Shown: positions 56,571 through 64,000 of the stretch, piece after piece
Layout: every line of letters begins with the position of its first letter
Position numbering within the stretch: the first letter of the stretch is position 1
Origin: Liquorilactobacillus ghanensis DSM 18630
GTDB lineage: Bacteria > Bacillota > Bacilli > Lactobacillales > Lactobacillaceae
Reading direction: 5' to 3'
Length of the DNA stretch: 64,000 nucleotides
Assembly (NCBI RefSeq): GCF_001435235.1
Contig: NZ_AZGB01000003.1
Span: 1-64,000 of the forward strand
The notes under the pieces: model-generated
Seen by the model: only the letters and a program-made list of their open reading frames with translations
Databases searched by the model: none
Told to the model about the DNA's origin: nothing
Program-made: the position numbers and the translations under genes

Positions 56571-56610
56571 AAAAACGAGGTTAGACGATTAATTTGTCTA
56601 ACCTCGTTTA
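56571..56610 (-). terminator. Terminator of the ponA operon
   Basis: On the minus strand AAACGAGGTTAGAC pairs with GTCTAACCTCGTTT around an AT-rich loop and is followed by TTT. Confidence 0.75.
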
Positions 56611-56666
56611 CTACTTACAAGAATATTTCGGATTTTAATTTTCAATACTTATTATTCAATCAACTA

Positions 56667-59006
56667 TTATTGAGCAGGGTTTGAACTCGAACTTGAGCTG
56701 CTTGATGGTGCACTGCTGCTTGACGAGCTACTTGATGATGGCGTACTGCTACTTGACGGTTCACTGCTACTCGATGGCGTGCTGCTGCTTGACGAGCTGC
56801 TTGATGATGAGCTGCTGCTCGATGAGCTAAAGACACTGCTTGATGAAACGATCGAGCTGATTGAAGAACTTGAGCTTGAGCTGGATGAGCTGGAACTGGA
56901 AGCTGCTGGTGATGAAGCTTTATCATCACTATCGGCCGATGTTGTTCCTGCTCCTGGAGAACCTGCCAAGTAAAGTTCTCTGACACCATTAACATATTTC
57001 ACATAGACATTGCTTGGTCGCCGCCAATCTGTATTAGTCTGACCGGCAGAAATAAATGACATAGCATTTTTATAGAAATAAGAAGCAATTTCAGATGATG
57101 CAGGCGTTAAATAATTTCCTGCTTCATATTGATGGTCGTAACCGACCCAAACCGAAACTGAATAATGCTTCGTATAACCGTTGAACCAAGAGTCCATATC
57201 AGCATTGCTTGGGAATTTAGAAGCCACATCATCAGGATAACTGTTAGTACCGGTTTTACCAGCTTGATACAGGCCGCTGATGTTGGCTAATTTACCTGTT
57301 CCTTGCGGACTGGAAATTACATCCTTGAGCATATCAGTGATCATGTAAGCTGTTGACGATTGCATGACTTGAGTACCGCTGGAAGAAAAGTTCTTGGTTT
57401 CACCATCGTTGGTTTCAACGCTGCGGACATAGGTTGGTTTGTAATAAGTTCCACCATTAGCAAATGCCGCATAGGCCGCTGCATTTTGCAGAGTTGAAGA
57501 ATATAAACCGATCCCGTTTTGGAACTCTAAAGGTTTGTTGTAATGGAAACCAAGTTTGCCGATAAAGTTTTGGGCTTTAGTAATGCCGACAGCTTGTAGT
57601 GCACGAATCGCAGGAATGTTTCGCGACTGAGTCAAGGCACTGCGCATGGTAATTGTTCCTTGATACTGATGGTCAAAATCGTAAAGCTGAATATTAGTTC
57701 CTGGATAAATGTACTTAGTATCTTTTAATTTCTGATAAGTTGCCCAACTCAAATTTTCAATTGCCGGGCCATAATCCATTAGCGGTTTAGCCGTCGAGCC
57801 ATCAGTCCGGTCGGTTTGAACTGCTCGGTTAAGACCGAAAGTTACATTGCCGGTTTGGCGGCCGCCGATCATAGCGACAATTGCTCCATTATTCGGGTTA
57901 ACAATGGTTGAAGCAACTTGCAGTCGGTTATCTGGATAAGAAATATAGTTGTCGGTATTAGCTAACTGATAAAGATGCTGCTGAACTTTCATATTAAGAT
58001 TGGTATAAACCTTAAGTGAATTAGTATAAGGATTGTAGCCCTTAGATTTCAGATCTTCGATAACCTGTTTAATGTATGGATCAGCAACTTTTTCATTGTT
58101 ATTAGTATTTTGATTATTATGTTCTTGAACGAGGCCGGTTGAAATATTCTCAGCTTCGGCTTGTTCGGCTTGAGCAGTAGTAATTTTTTTGTTTTCTACC
58201 ATTGCATTCAAAACTTCATTTCGCCGTTGCGTTGCTAATTTAGGATTAGAGTAAGGATTATAATCCGTAGGCGCATTTGGAATTCCGGCAATTAAAGCGG
58301 TCTGAGACAAGTCTAATTGATTAAGTGACTTGCCATAGTAATAATGAGCCGCCGTTTGCATGCCATAATTACCAAAGCCCATAAAGACCTTGTTAACATA
58401 AAAAGTTAAAATTTGATCTTTACTGTAGGCATTGTCCAGTTTTAATGCCAGCCAAGCTTCTTGAGCTTTGCGTTTTAAAGTCTGATCTGAACGCTTAGTT
58501 GAAAAATAAGATAATTTAATTAATTGCTGATCTAAGGTACTGCCACCCTGTAAGCCACTTGAAGAACCGGTTACATTGGCGATAGCTGCACCAGCGATTC
58601 GAATTGGATCAATTCCGTGATGTTTATAAAAACGCCGGTCTTCGATTGAAACGACTGCATCTTTTAATTGCTGCGGAATCTGACTGCTGGAAACATAACG
58701 GCGGTTTTCCGTGCCCAAGCTCATGATCTTTTTATTATCTGCATCGTAAAAGGTAGTGGTACCACTGCTGCGCAGATTTTGTTCACTAAGTGCCGGGGCA
58801 TTTTTAGCATACATAAAAAAGAGGGTAGCTCCTAGAGCAATCCCGATTTCCAATAAAATAATCAAGCTGAGAAATACTCGCTTGAAAAATGTACCGATTG
58901 GACCGCCGCGTTTGACTTTTTTAGGCAGTGGACGCCTTCTTTTAACAGGTCGTTTGCCCGGCTGTTGCCGTTTGGCTCGTGAGTAATTTGAATTTTGCTT
59001 GTTCAT
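56667..59006 (-). CDS. ponA: Penicillin-binding protein 1A (bifunctional)
   Basis: 779 residues: basic cytoplasmic tail (1-35), membrane anchor (about 40-68), glycosyltransferase domain (EDRRFYKHHG and GGSTLDQQLIK) and transpeptidase domain (STAK, SRN and KTG motifs). It polymerises and crosslinks peptidoglycan. The C-terminus ends in an extracellular tail of about 90 residues that is almost entirely serine with scattered Pro, Thr and Glu. The gene is followed by recU on its 5' side as the same operon in reverse (recU upstream), as in Bacillus. Confidence 0.95.
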   Translation of the reverse strand: MNKQNSNYSRAKRQQPGKRPVKRRRPLPKKVKRGGPIGTFFKRVFLSLIILLEIGIALGATLFFMYAKNAPALSEQNLRSSGTTTFYDADNKKIMSLGTENRRYVSSSQIPQQLKDAVVSIEDRRFYKHHGIDPIRIAGAAIANVTGSSSGLQGGSTLDQQLIKLSYFSTKRSDQTLKRKAQEAWLALKLDNAYSKDQILTFYVNKVFMGFGNYGMQTAAHYYYGKSLNQLDLSQTALIAGIPNAPTDYNPYSNPKLATQRRNEVLNAMVENKKITTAQAEQAEAENISTGLVQEHNNQNTNNNEKVADPYIKQVIEDLKSKGYNPYTNSLKVYTNLNMKVQQHLYQLANTDNYISYPDNRLQVASTIVNPNNGAIVAMIGGRQTGNVTFGLNRAVQTDRTDGSTAKPLMDYGPAIENLSWATYQKLKDTKYIYPGTNIQLYDFDHQYQGTITMRSALTQSRNIPAIRALQAVGITKAQNFIGKLGFHYNKPLEFQNGIGLYSSTLQNAAAYAAFANGGTYYKPTYVRSVETNDGETKNFSSSGTQVMQSSTAYMITDMLKDVISSPQGTGKLANISGLYQAGKTGTNSYPDDVASKFPSNADMDSWFNGYTKHYSVSVWVGYDHQYEAGNYLTPASSEIASYFYKNAMSFISAGQTNTDWRRPSNVYVKYVNGVRELYLAGSPGAGTTSADSDDKASSPAASSSSSSSSSSSSSISSIVSSSSVFSSSSSSSSSSSSSSSSTPSSSSEPSSSSTPSSSSSSSSSAPSSSSSSSSNPAQ

Positions 59007-59020
59007 GCTTTACTCCTTCT

Positions 59021-59644
59021 TTACTTCAGTTCTTCGATCAGCAAGTCAACCTTAGTTAGGTAAGGTATCAGTGGCTGATACTCATAGTTGATGGGGAATC
59101 CTTGGCTGCTGATCACTTTTTTGGGGATCGATTTTCGATTGGTTGTTCGTTTTTCCCAGTAGCGGAATAAAACTGCTGCCGGCAGGAGAAACAATTCCTG
59201 AGTCGAGGAAAATTTAATAATTGTAAAACAAATACCTCCTTGCTGAACACAAGCTTGCATATGTTTAACTTGATGTGAATGAAAATTGTTGAGCGGAAAT
59301 GAAGTCTGGTTGCGAGTTTCTTTAGCTTCAAAATCTAAGTAATATCCCTTATAGACGCCATTATAATCAGTTGTTGAAGCTTGTTTAAAGTAAGCTTCTT
59401 TAATTACTGCTGCACTGCGTTTAGGATAGTCAACTTGGACGATCTGAATTGGAACCGGCTTTTTGTGAATCACAGCTTGCTGGTTCTTTAGATAGTATTC
59501 GTTGCTGGCATTTAATTCGTCTTCTAAAGACATACCACGATTTCCAAAAATAATTTTTTCATTTTTAGTTGAACGTGGTTTTTTTTCGTATTTTGAATTT
59601 GTCAGCGGTCGATAAGATTGACCATTCGGATAATGGATTACCAT
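59021..59644 (-). CDS. recU: Holliday junction resolvase RecU
   Basis: 207 residues, the Gram-positive Holliday junction endonuclease. The nuclease core carries the conserved E and K of YLDFEAKET and the aspartate in TDYNG. The start ATG 59644 follows GGGAG; the longer frame from 59716 would place the ribosome binding site inside. It lies 14 bases upstream of ponA in one operon, a conserved pair in Firmicutes. Confidence 0.95.
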   Translation of the reverse strand: MVIHYPNGQSYRPLTNSKYEKKPRSTKNEKIIFGNRGMSLEDELNASNEYYLKNQQAVIHKKPVPIQIVQVDYPKRSAAVIKEAYFKQASTTDYNGVYKGYYLDFEAKETRNQTSFPLNNFHSHQVKHMQACVQQGGICFTIIKFSSTQELFLLPAAVLFRYWEKRTTNRKSIPKKVISSQGFPINYEYQPLIPYLTKVDLLIEELK

Positions 59645-59728
59645 GCTATTCACTCCCATTTGACTTATTATACCAACTTGGCTGAAAGTTGGCAAAAACC
59701 GCTGCTTTGACCACAAAGACCAATAACG

Positions 59729-59737
59729 TGTTAGAAT
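59729..59737 (+). promoter_or_regulatory. Extended -10 promoter of ypsA
   Basis: TGTTAGAAT gives an extended -10 with hexamer TAGAAT (59732-59737); TTGACC at 59707-59712 may be a -35 box at 19 bases. The ypsA start follows at 59758. Confidence 0.45.
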
Positions 59738-59757
59738 ATAGAAAGTAGGTGAATTTT

Positions 59758-60321
59758 ATGAAATTATGGCTGACAGGCTATCGTAATTATGAAATGAATA
59801 TTTTTCAACCAACCGACCAGCGAATAAAAATTTTGCGGGAATTATTAAAAGCTCAATTGCAGCAAAAAGTTTTCAATGGTTTAAAATGGGTATTGTTAGG
59901 TGGCGAACCAGGAATTGAACAGTGGGGTGCCGAAGCAGCAGTAGCTTTGAAAAAAACGGAACCAGATTTAAAAGTTGCTCTATTGCTGCCATATGCTGAA
60001 TTTGGTAATCGGTGGAAACCGGAAAAACAAGCAGCACTGGATCAGCTTAAACAACAAGTTGATTTCACTGGTGAAGTCAGCCGCCAGCCATATACAGCTC
60101 CGCAGCAATTACGAAATTGGCAGCAATTTATGCTGCAGCATACGGATGAAGCTTTATTGGTTTATGATCCGCAATATCCGGGCAAGTGCCAGTATGCTTA
60201 TCAAGCGGTAAAAAAATATCAGCAGCGGCGTACTTATAACCTAACTTTGCTTGATATGGATTGGTTGGAAGTCAGCAGTCAAGATTATTTGGAAGAATCT
60301 GCGCAAAAAGATTTGCAATAG
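59758..60321 (+). CDS. ypsA: DUF1273 protein YpsA (SLOG superfamily)
   Basis: 187 residues of a Rossmann-like SLOG fold. The N-terminus LWLTGYRNYE and the segment WVLLGGEPGIEQWGAE (nucleotide or ligand loop) are typical of YpsA. YpsA has been linked to cell division and oxidative protection in Bacillus, but its ligand is unknown. The start ATG 59758 follows AGGTG. It lies next to gpsB as in Bacillus. Confidence 0.9.
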   Translation: MKLWLTGYRNYEMNIFQPTDQRIKILRELLKAQLQQKVFNGLKWVLLGGEPGIEQWGAEAAVALKKTEPDLKVALLLPYAEFGNRWKPEKQAALDQLKQQVDFTGEVSRQPYTAPQQLRNWQQFMLQHTDEALLVYDPQYPGKCQYAYQAVKKYQQRRTYNLTLLDMDWLEVSSQDYLEESAQKDLQ

Positions 60322-60331
60322 TTTCTGAATT

Positions 60332-60340
60332 TGTTATAAT
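60332..60340 (+). promoter_or_regulatory. Extended -10 promoter of gpsB
   Basis: TGTTATAAT with a perfect -10 hexamer at 60335-60340. The gpsB start lies 37 bases downstream. Confidence 0.5.
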
Positions 60341-60376
60341 AGATAGAGTTTCCAGATGAATATGAGGTGCATTTCT

Positions 60377-60718
60377 GTGGAAAAGATAAATTTTACTCCG
60401 AAAGATATCGTTGATAAACATTTTCGTCCAAAGATGCGGGGGTATGATCCAGCTGATGTTGATGAGTTTTTGGATGATGTCATTAAGGACTATGAAACTT
60501 ATTCCAAGGAAACACAACGACTGCAGATGGAGAATGATCGTTTAGTCAGTCAGGTTGATGAATTGACTAAGCAGTTGTCAGTCAGCAAAACTGGTCAGAC
60601 CAACCGACCGGTTTCAAATGTAACTAACATGGATATCTTGAAGCGGTTGTCAAATTTAGAGCGGCACGTTTTCGGTGCCCAATTAAATAGTGATGATCAG
60701 CAAAATAATCATTTTTAA
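60377..60718 (+). CDS. gpsB: Cell cycle protein GpsB
   Basis: 113 residues: N-terminal DivIVA-like domain ([30 protein letters not shown]), coiled coil (to about 70) and a C-terminal trimerisation helix. GpsB moves penicillin-binding proteins between side wall and septum; its partner ponA is encoded nearby. The start is GTG 60377 behind TGAGGTG. No terminator is seen before rnpB. Confidence 0.94.
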   Translation: MEKINFTPKDIVDKHFRPKMRGYDPADVDEFLDDVIKDYETYSKETQRLQMENDRLVSQVDELTKQLSVSKTGQTNRPVSNVTNMDILKRLSNLERHVFGAQLNSDDQQNNHF

Positions 60719-60734
60719 TGATTAATTAAAAATT

Positions 60735-61117
60735 GTTTGTAAGTTTCTGGTGATCGCGGTTTGCTTTATGCAGACTGAGGAAAGTCCAAGCTTGCACAAG
60801 CTGAGATGCTTGTAGTGATCGTGCTCGCTGAAAAAATAAGGCGAGGTACCTTTTAGGTAACGGCAAATAAAAAGGCTAAGGCTTCGGCTATGCCTGAGTA
60901 GTTTTGAAAAGTGCCACAGTGACGAAGCAGTAATGGAAACATTGCTGATGGAACGCGGTAAACCCCACGAGCAGGTAACCCAAATTATGGTAGGGGCGCT
61001 TCATGCCGGAAATGAACTAAGCATGGGGGCAGACATTTGTCTGGAGATAGATGATTACCACCGATTCTGGTTCCTGGATCAGATGACGTACGGAACGTGG
61101 CTTATAGAGACTTACAA
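60735..61117 (+). ncRNA. rnpB: RNase P RNA, Firmicute type B
   Basis: The catalytic RNA of RNase P, about 380 bases. Conserved landmarks are GAGGAAAGTCC (CR I), ACAGTGACGAAG, and GGTAAACCCCACGAGC (CR IV region). The 5' sequence TTTGTAAG pairs with the 3' end CTTACAA. Type B fits Lactobacillales and Bacillales, and the gene stands between gpsB and ypsC as in Bacillus. Ends are set from the terminal stem to within a few bases. Confidence 0.95.
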
Positions 61118-61124
61118 TTACAGG

Positions 61125-61160
61125 AAAGGTAGGGGATCTAAGTGTTCCTTACCTTTTTTA
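61125..61160 (+). terminator. Terminator of rnpB
   Basis: AAGGTAGGGGA pairs with TTCCTTACCTT, followed by TTTTTATTTT. Confidence 0.8.
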
Positions 61161-61181
61161 TTTTGGAAAATGGAGAGTAAT

Positions 61182-62324
61182 ATGAAAGAATTTAATTTAA
61201 TAGCGGCCTGTGCTGCGGGAATTGAGAGTGTCGTTGGCAATGAATTACGTCATTTAGGGTATCACGTTCAAGTTGAAAACGGCCGAGTCCGTTTTCGCGG
61301 AACGATTGCAGATATTTTAAAAACTAACTTATGGTTGCGGACTGCCGATCGGGTCAAAATTATTATGGCTGAGTTCCCAGCCCAGACTTTTGATGAATTA
61401 TATGAAGCAACCAAACAAGTTGCTTGGGATGAGTTGTTGCCGATGGATGCTGCCTTCCCAGTTGCCGGTCGTTCACAAAAATCAAAGTTGCACAGTGTTC
61501 CAGATGTTCAAGGAATCGTCAAAAAAGCTGTGGTTGACAAGCTAGCCCAAGTTTATCATCGTCATGGGCATTTACCAGAGACTGGAGCAGTTTTTCCACT
61601 GGAAGTAGCAATTAATAAAGATCAGGTATTATTGACTTTAGATACGACTGGAGCCAGTTTATTTAAACGTGGTTATCGAATTGAAAAAGGACCAGCTCCA
61701 TTAAAAGAGAATTTTGCTGCTGCCTTAATTTATTTAGCTCATTGGTATCCGGAAAAACCGTTTATTGATCCGGTTTGCGGTTCGGGAACTCTGCCAATTG
61801 AAGCTGCTTTAATTGGACACAATATTGCTCCAGGTTTTAAAAGACATTTTACCTGTGAAGCCTGGCCTTGGGTTCCGGCGGCTTTAGGGCAAGAAGTTCG
61901 CGAACAAGCAGCTGATCTGGCTGACTATGATCGAAAGCTTGAAATTCATGGTTTGGATATTGATGGTCAAATGATTACTATTTCCCGGCTGAATGCTCGG
62001 CAAGCTGGTTTGAGTAAAGAGATAACTTTTAAGCAGCAAGCGCTCAAGGATTTCAAGACAACTTTGGAAAATGGGGTAATTGTGGCCAATCCGCCTTATG
62101 GTCAGCGCTTAAGTGACCAAACTGGAGTGCGGCAATTATACAAGCAAATGGGAACTGTATTTCGACCATTAACGACTTGGAGTAAGTATATTTTAACGAG
62201 TGATTTGATGTTTGAGAATTTTTATGGACAGCGGGCTAATAAACGCCGTAAATTATATAATGGAGCCTTGCGAACGGATTTATTCCAATATTGGGGTCAA
62301 AGAAAATCCACACATAAAGATTAA
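61182..62324 (+). CDS. ypsC: THUMP-domain RNA methyltransferase YpsC (RlmL-like)
   Basis: 380 residues: THUMP RNA-binding domain (about 45-155) and a SAM-dependent methyltransferase domain with DPVCGSGTLPIEAA and the catalytic NPPYGQRL. Homologues methylate 23S rRNA. A longer frame from 60933 runs through rnpB and is not coding; ATG 61182 follows GGAGAG. Bacillus ypsC has the same position. Confidence 0.92.
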   Translation: MKEFNLIAACAAGIESVVGNELRHLGYHVQVENGRVRFRGTIADILKTNLWLRTADRVKIIMAEFPAQTFDELYEATKQVAWDELLPMDAAFPVAGRSQKSKLHSVPDVQGIVKKAVVDKLAQVYHRHGHLPETGAVFPLEVAINKDQVLLTLDTTGASLFKRGYRIEKGPAPLKENFAAALIYLAHWYPEKPFIDPVCGSGTLPIEAALIGHNIAPGFKRHFTCEAWPWVPAALGQEVREQAADLADYDRKLEIHGLDIDGQMITISRLNARQAGLSKEITFKQQALKDFKTTLENGVIVANPPYGQRLSDQTGVRQLYKQMGTVFRPLTTWSKYILTSDLMFENFYGQRANKRRKLYNGALRTDLFQYWGQRKSTHKD

Positions 62325-62419
62325 GATTTGCCAAATTGAAGGATTAAATTTGAGCCGCAATCGGCTACTTGATTATACTAAAAGTAGTAATTAGGATTAG
62401 ATAGGCGGGAAAATAATTA

Positions 62420-62794
62420 ATGAAAAAATATTTTTTTTATCAACCAGATTTACCGACATCAATTATCTGCTGGTCATATAGTTTGATCGTTTTACTAATC
62501 AGTATTTTATTGTGGCTGGAAATTACGGTATTTCAAATTTGGACAGTGCTGGTTTTCTTGTTGTTTTTAGTAGTCGCTGGTGTGCAGCTCTTTTTCCGAC
62601 GAGTTGAAATTACACCAACAGAACTGATTTTACATACAGTTATTCCGCAAAACACCAAAAGATTTGCTTTAGCTGACATCAAGGATCTGCAAGCTCGGCG
62701 TTGGTTGCTCTCTTTTGCAACTAAATATCGCCGACAACAAATTATTATCAATCCCCGAGATCGGCAAAAACTGTATGATATTTTGAAAAAATAA
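62420..62794 (+). CDS. ebsA: EbsA-family membrane protein
   Basis: 124 residues: two membrane segments (about 15-37 and 39-58) followed by a small cytoplasmic PH-like domain. It matches the EbsA family of enterococci and lactobacilli, which is linked to cell wall functions but not biochemically defined. The start ATG 62420 follows AGGCGGG. It stands between ypsC and fhs. Confidence 0.75.
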   Translation: MKKYFFYQPDLPTSIICWSYSLIVLLISILLWLEITVFQIWTVLVFLLFLVVAGVQLFFRRVEITPTELILHTVIPQNTKRFALADIKDLQARRWLLSFATKYRRQQIIINPRDRQKLYDILKK

Positions 62795-62844
62795 ATTAAT
62801 GTCCGGTTTTAGATTATAAAAAAGTTATTTTTAAGGATAAGTTA

Positions 62845-62873
62845 ATGACAATCGACGGAATTTAATCTATACT
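62845..62873 (+). promoter_or_regulatory. Promoter of fhs
   Basis: ATGACA (62845-62850), 17 bases and TATACT (62868-62873) form a sigma-A-type promoter. The gene starts at 62905. No THF riboswitch is apparent in the short gap. Confidence 0.55.
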
Positions 62874-62904
62874 GAAATCATCAACCAAGGGGAGGATTTC
62901 ACCA

Positions 62905-64000
62905 TTGACAGATATTGAAATTGCACAGCAGACAAAAATGGAAAAAATTACGCAGATTGCAGCTAAACTTGGGCTGACTTCTGATCAAATTGAACAATAC
63001 GGCGATTATAAAGCTAAAATTAAATTAACACCCGAGCAGGCTGAAAAATCATTCGGCAAATTAGTCTTGGTGACTTCAATTAATCCGACACCAGCTGGAG
63101 AAGGCAAATCAACAGTTACGGTTGGCCTTGGTGATGCTTTGACACAGTTACACCAAAAAGCAGCCATTGCCTTGCGTGAACCGTCTTTAGGACCAGTTAT
63201 GGGGATGAAAGGCGGCGCAACTGGTGGTGGTTATTCACAAGTAGTTCCGATGGAAGATATCAACTTGCATTTTACAGGTGATATGCATGCTTTGACGACT
63301 GCCAACAATACACTGGCAGCTTTGATCGATAATCATATTTATCAAGGCAATAGTTTGAATTTAGATCCGCGCCGGATTTTATGGAAACGGGTTTTGGATA
63401 TTAATGATCGGGCTTTACGACATATTGTAATTGGTTTAGGCAGTCCAACTTCGGGAGTACCGCGCGAAGATGGCTTTGATATCACTGTAGCTAGTGAATT
63501 AATGGCAATTCTATGCTTGGCTGAAGATTTGGCAGATTTGAAACGCCGGATCGGCCGCATTGTAATTGGATATACTTATGATAAAAAACCAGTAACAGTT
63601 GACCAATTACATGTTACTGGGGCTATTTCACTTTTATTAAAAGATGCGATCAAACCTAATTTAGTTCAGACTTTAGCGCATACGCCGGCAATTATTCATG
63701 GTGGACCGTTTGCTAACATTGCTCATGGCTGCAACAGTGTATTGGCGACCCGTACGGCTTTGAAATTGGCAGATTATACAGTTACTGAAGCAGGCTTCGG
63801 TGCCGATTTAGGTGCCGAGAAATTTATGGATATTAAAGCTCCCGTGTTGGGTAAAACACCAGATGCTGTTGTAATTGTAGCAACAGTGCGGGCCTTGAAG
63901 ATGCACGGTGGCGTTGCTAAAGATCAGTTACAGTTGGAAAATATTCCAGCATTGACGGCTGGTTTTGCTAACCTGCAGCGGCATATTGCCAGCATGAAAC
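62905..64000 (+). CDS. fhs: Formate-tetrahydrofolate ligase, 5' part
   Basis: The first 365 residues of 10-formyl-THF synthetase, cut by the window end (family length about 555). The P-loop PAGEGKST near residue 65 and the segments [21 protein letters not shown] and [11 protein letters not shown] are characteristic. The start TTG 62905 lies after GGGGAGG. The enzyme makes 10-formyl-THF from formate, feeding purine and formyl-methionine synthesis, and shares the folate pool with MetF, MetE and FolC. Confidence 0.95.
   Translation, partial: MTDIEIAQQTKMEKITQIAAKLGLTSDQIEQYGDYKAKIKLTPEQAEKSFGKLVLVTSINPTPAGEGKSTVTVGLGDALTQLHQKAAIALREPSLGPVMGMKGGATGGGYSQVVPMEDINLHFTGDMHALTTANNTLAALIDNHIYQGNSLNLDPRRILWKRVLDINDRALRHIVIGLGSPTSGVPREDGFDITVASELMAILCLAEDLADLKRRIGRIVIGYTYDKKPVTVDQLHVTGAISLLLKDAIKPNLVQTLAHTPAIIHGGPFANIAHGCNSVLATRTALKLADYTVTEAGFGADLGAEKFMDIKAPVLGKTPDAVVIVATVRALKMHGGVAKDQLQLENIPALTAGFANLQRHIASMK

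Noticed and set aside
56779-56973. Plus-strand Leu/Asp/Glu-rich small gene
   Set aside because: It is the antisense shadow of the serine repeats of ponA and has no ribosome binding site.
60933-61181. Coding sequence in front of ypsC
   Set aside because: The frame lies inside the RNase P RNA; the methyltransferase begins at ATG 61182 with its own ribosome binding site.
5607-64000. Prophage or genomic island in the rest of the window
   Set aside because: Gene content, composition and Bacillus-like gene order are those of a core chromosome; no integrase, attachment site, tRNA or phage genes were seen.
1-64000. CRISPR array
   Set aside because: No regularly spaced repeats of 25-40 bases were seen; the tandem repeats at 13079 and the IS ends do not fit.

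Overview
The window reads as chromosome of a low-GC Gram-positive bacterium of the family Lactobacillaceae. Evidence: a complete mevalonate branch (mvk-mvaD-pmk-fni) in place of the MEP pathway, T-box leaders, a type B RNase P RNA, a C69 dipeptidase, an EbsA-like protein, and Bacillales/Lactobacillales gene orders (dinG-ypmB-aspB-asnS-dnaD-nth-ponA-recU-ypsA-gpsB-rnpB-ypsC). MreBCD and MinCD suggest a rod. The species cannot be fixed from what I can see.

Layout. Positions 1-5100 are an AT-rich accessory island. It holds fragments of two IS200-type tnpA genes, a probable ISL3 transposase fragment, two direct copies of an IS200/IS605-type end (5-50 and 5054-5100), and an intact two-gene AAA+ ATPase / subtilisin-like protease operon. 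That operon resembles the ietA-ietS plasmid-incompatibility and phage-defence pair. From 5100 on the DNA is ordinary core genome. It runs: uspA, a small membrane protein, a probable 6S RNA and rarA; a GshF-like protein that appears to have lost catalytic motifs; metF-metE with a divergent LysR regulator and tandem MET-box-like sites; rpsD and a free-methionine-sulfoxide reductase; ezrA; a cysteine desulfurase with thiI; T-box-valS-folC, a HAD hydrolase and radC; mreBCD-minCD; an amino-acid ABC transporter under a T-box whose specifier reads as histidine; cls and a hydrolase; a degenerate metallo-beta-lactamase-like protein; an Fe-S family protein; pepD; a tautomerase and lysA; a Cof-type HAD; an esterase, a MIP18-family protein, a MacB-like membrane protein and a rRNA methyltransferase; the mevalonate operon; the dinG-to-nth block; ponA-recU; ypsA-gpsB-rnpB-ypsC; ebsA; and the 5' part of fhs, cut by the window end.

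How the genes work together. Envelope growth and division is well represented (ezrA, mreBCD, minCD, ponA, recU, gpsB, cls). Translation and tRNA modification is the second theme (valS, asnS, rpsD, thiI with its desulfurase, two rRNA methyltransferases, rnpB). One-carbon and methionine metabolism links metE, metF, folC, fhs and the methionine sulfoxide reductase. The most notable system is the ATPase/protease island: both active sites are intact, it has its own promoter and terminator, and it is surrounded by dead transposase genes and bracketed by direct repeats. No CRISPR array, tRNA gene or prophage was seen.
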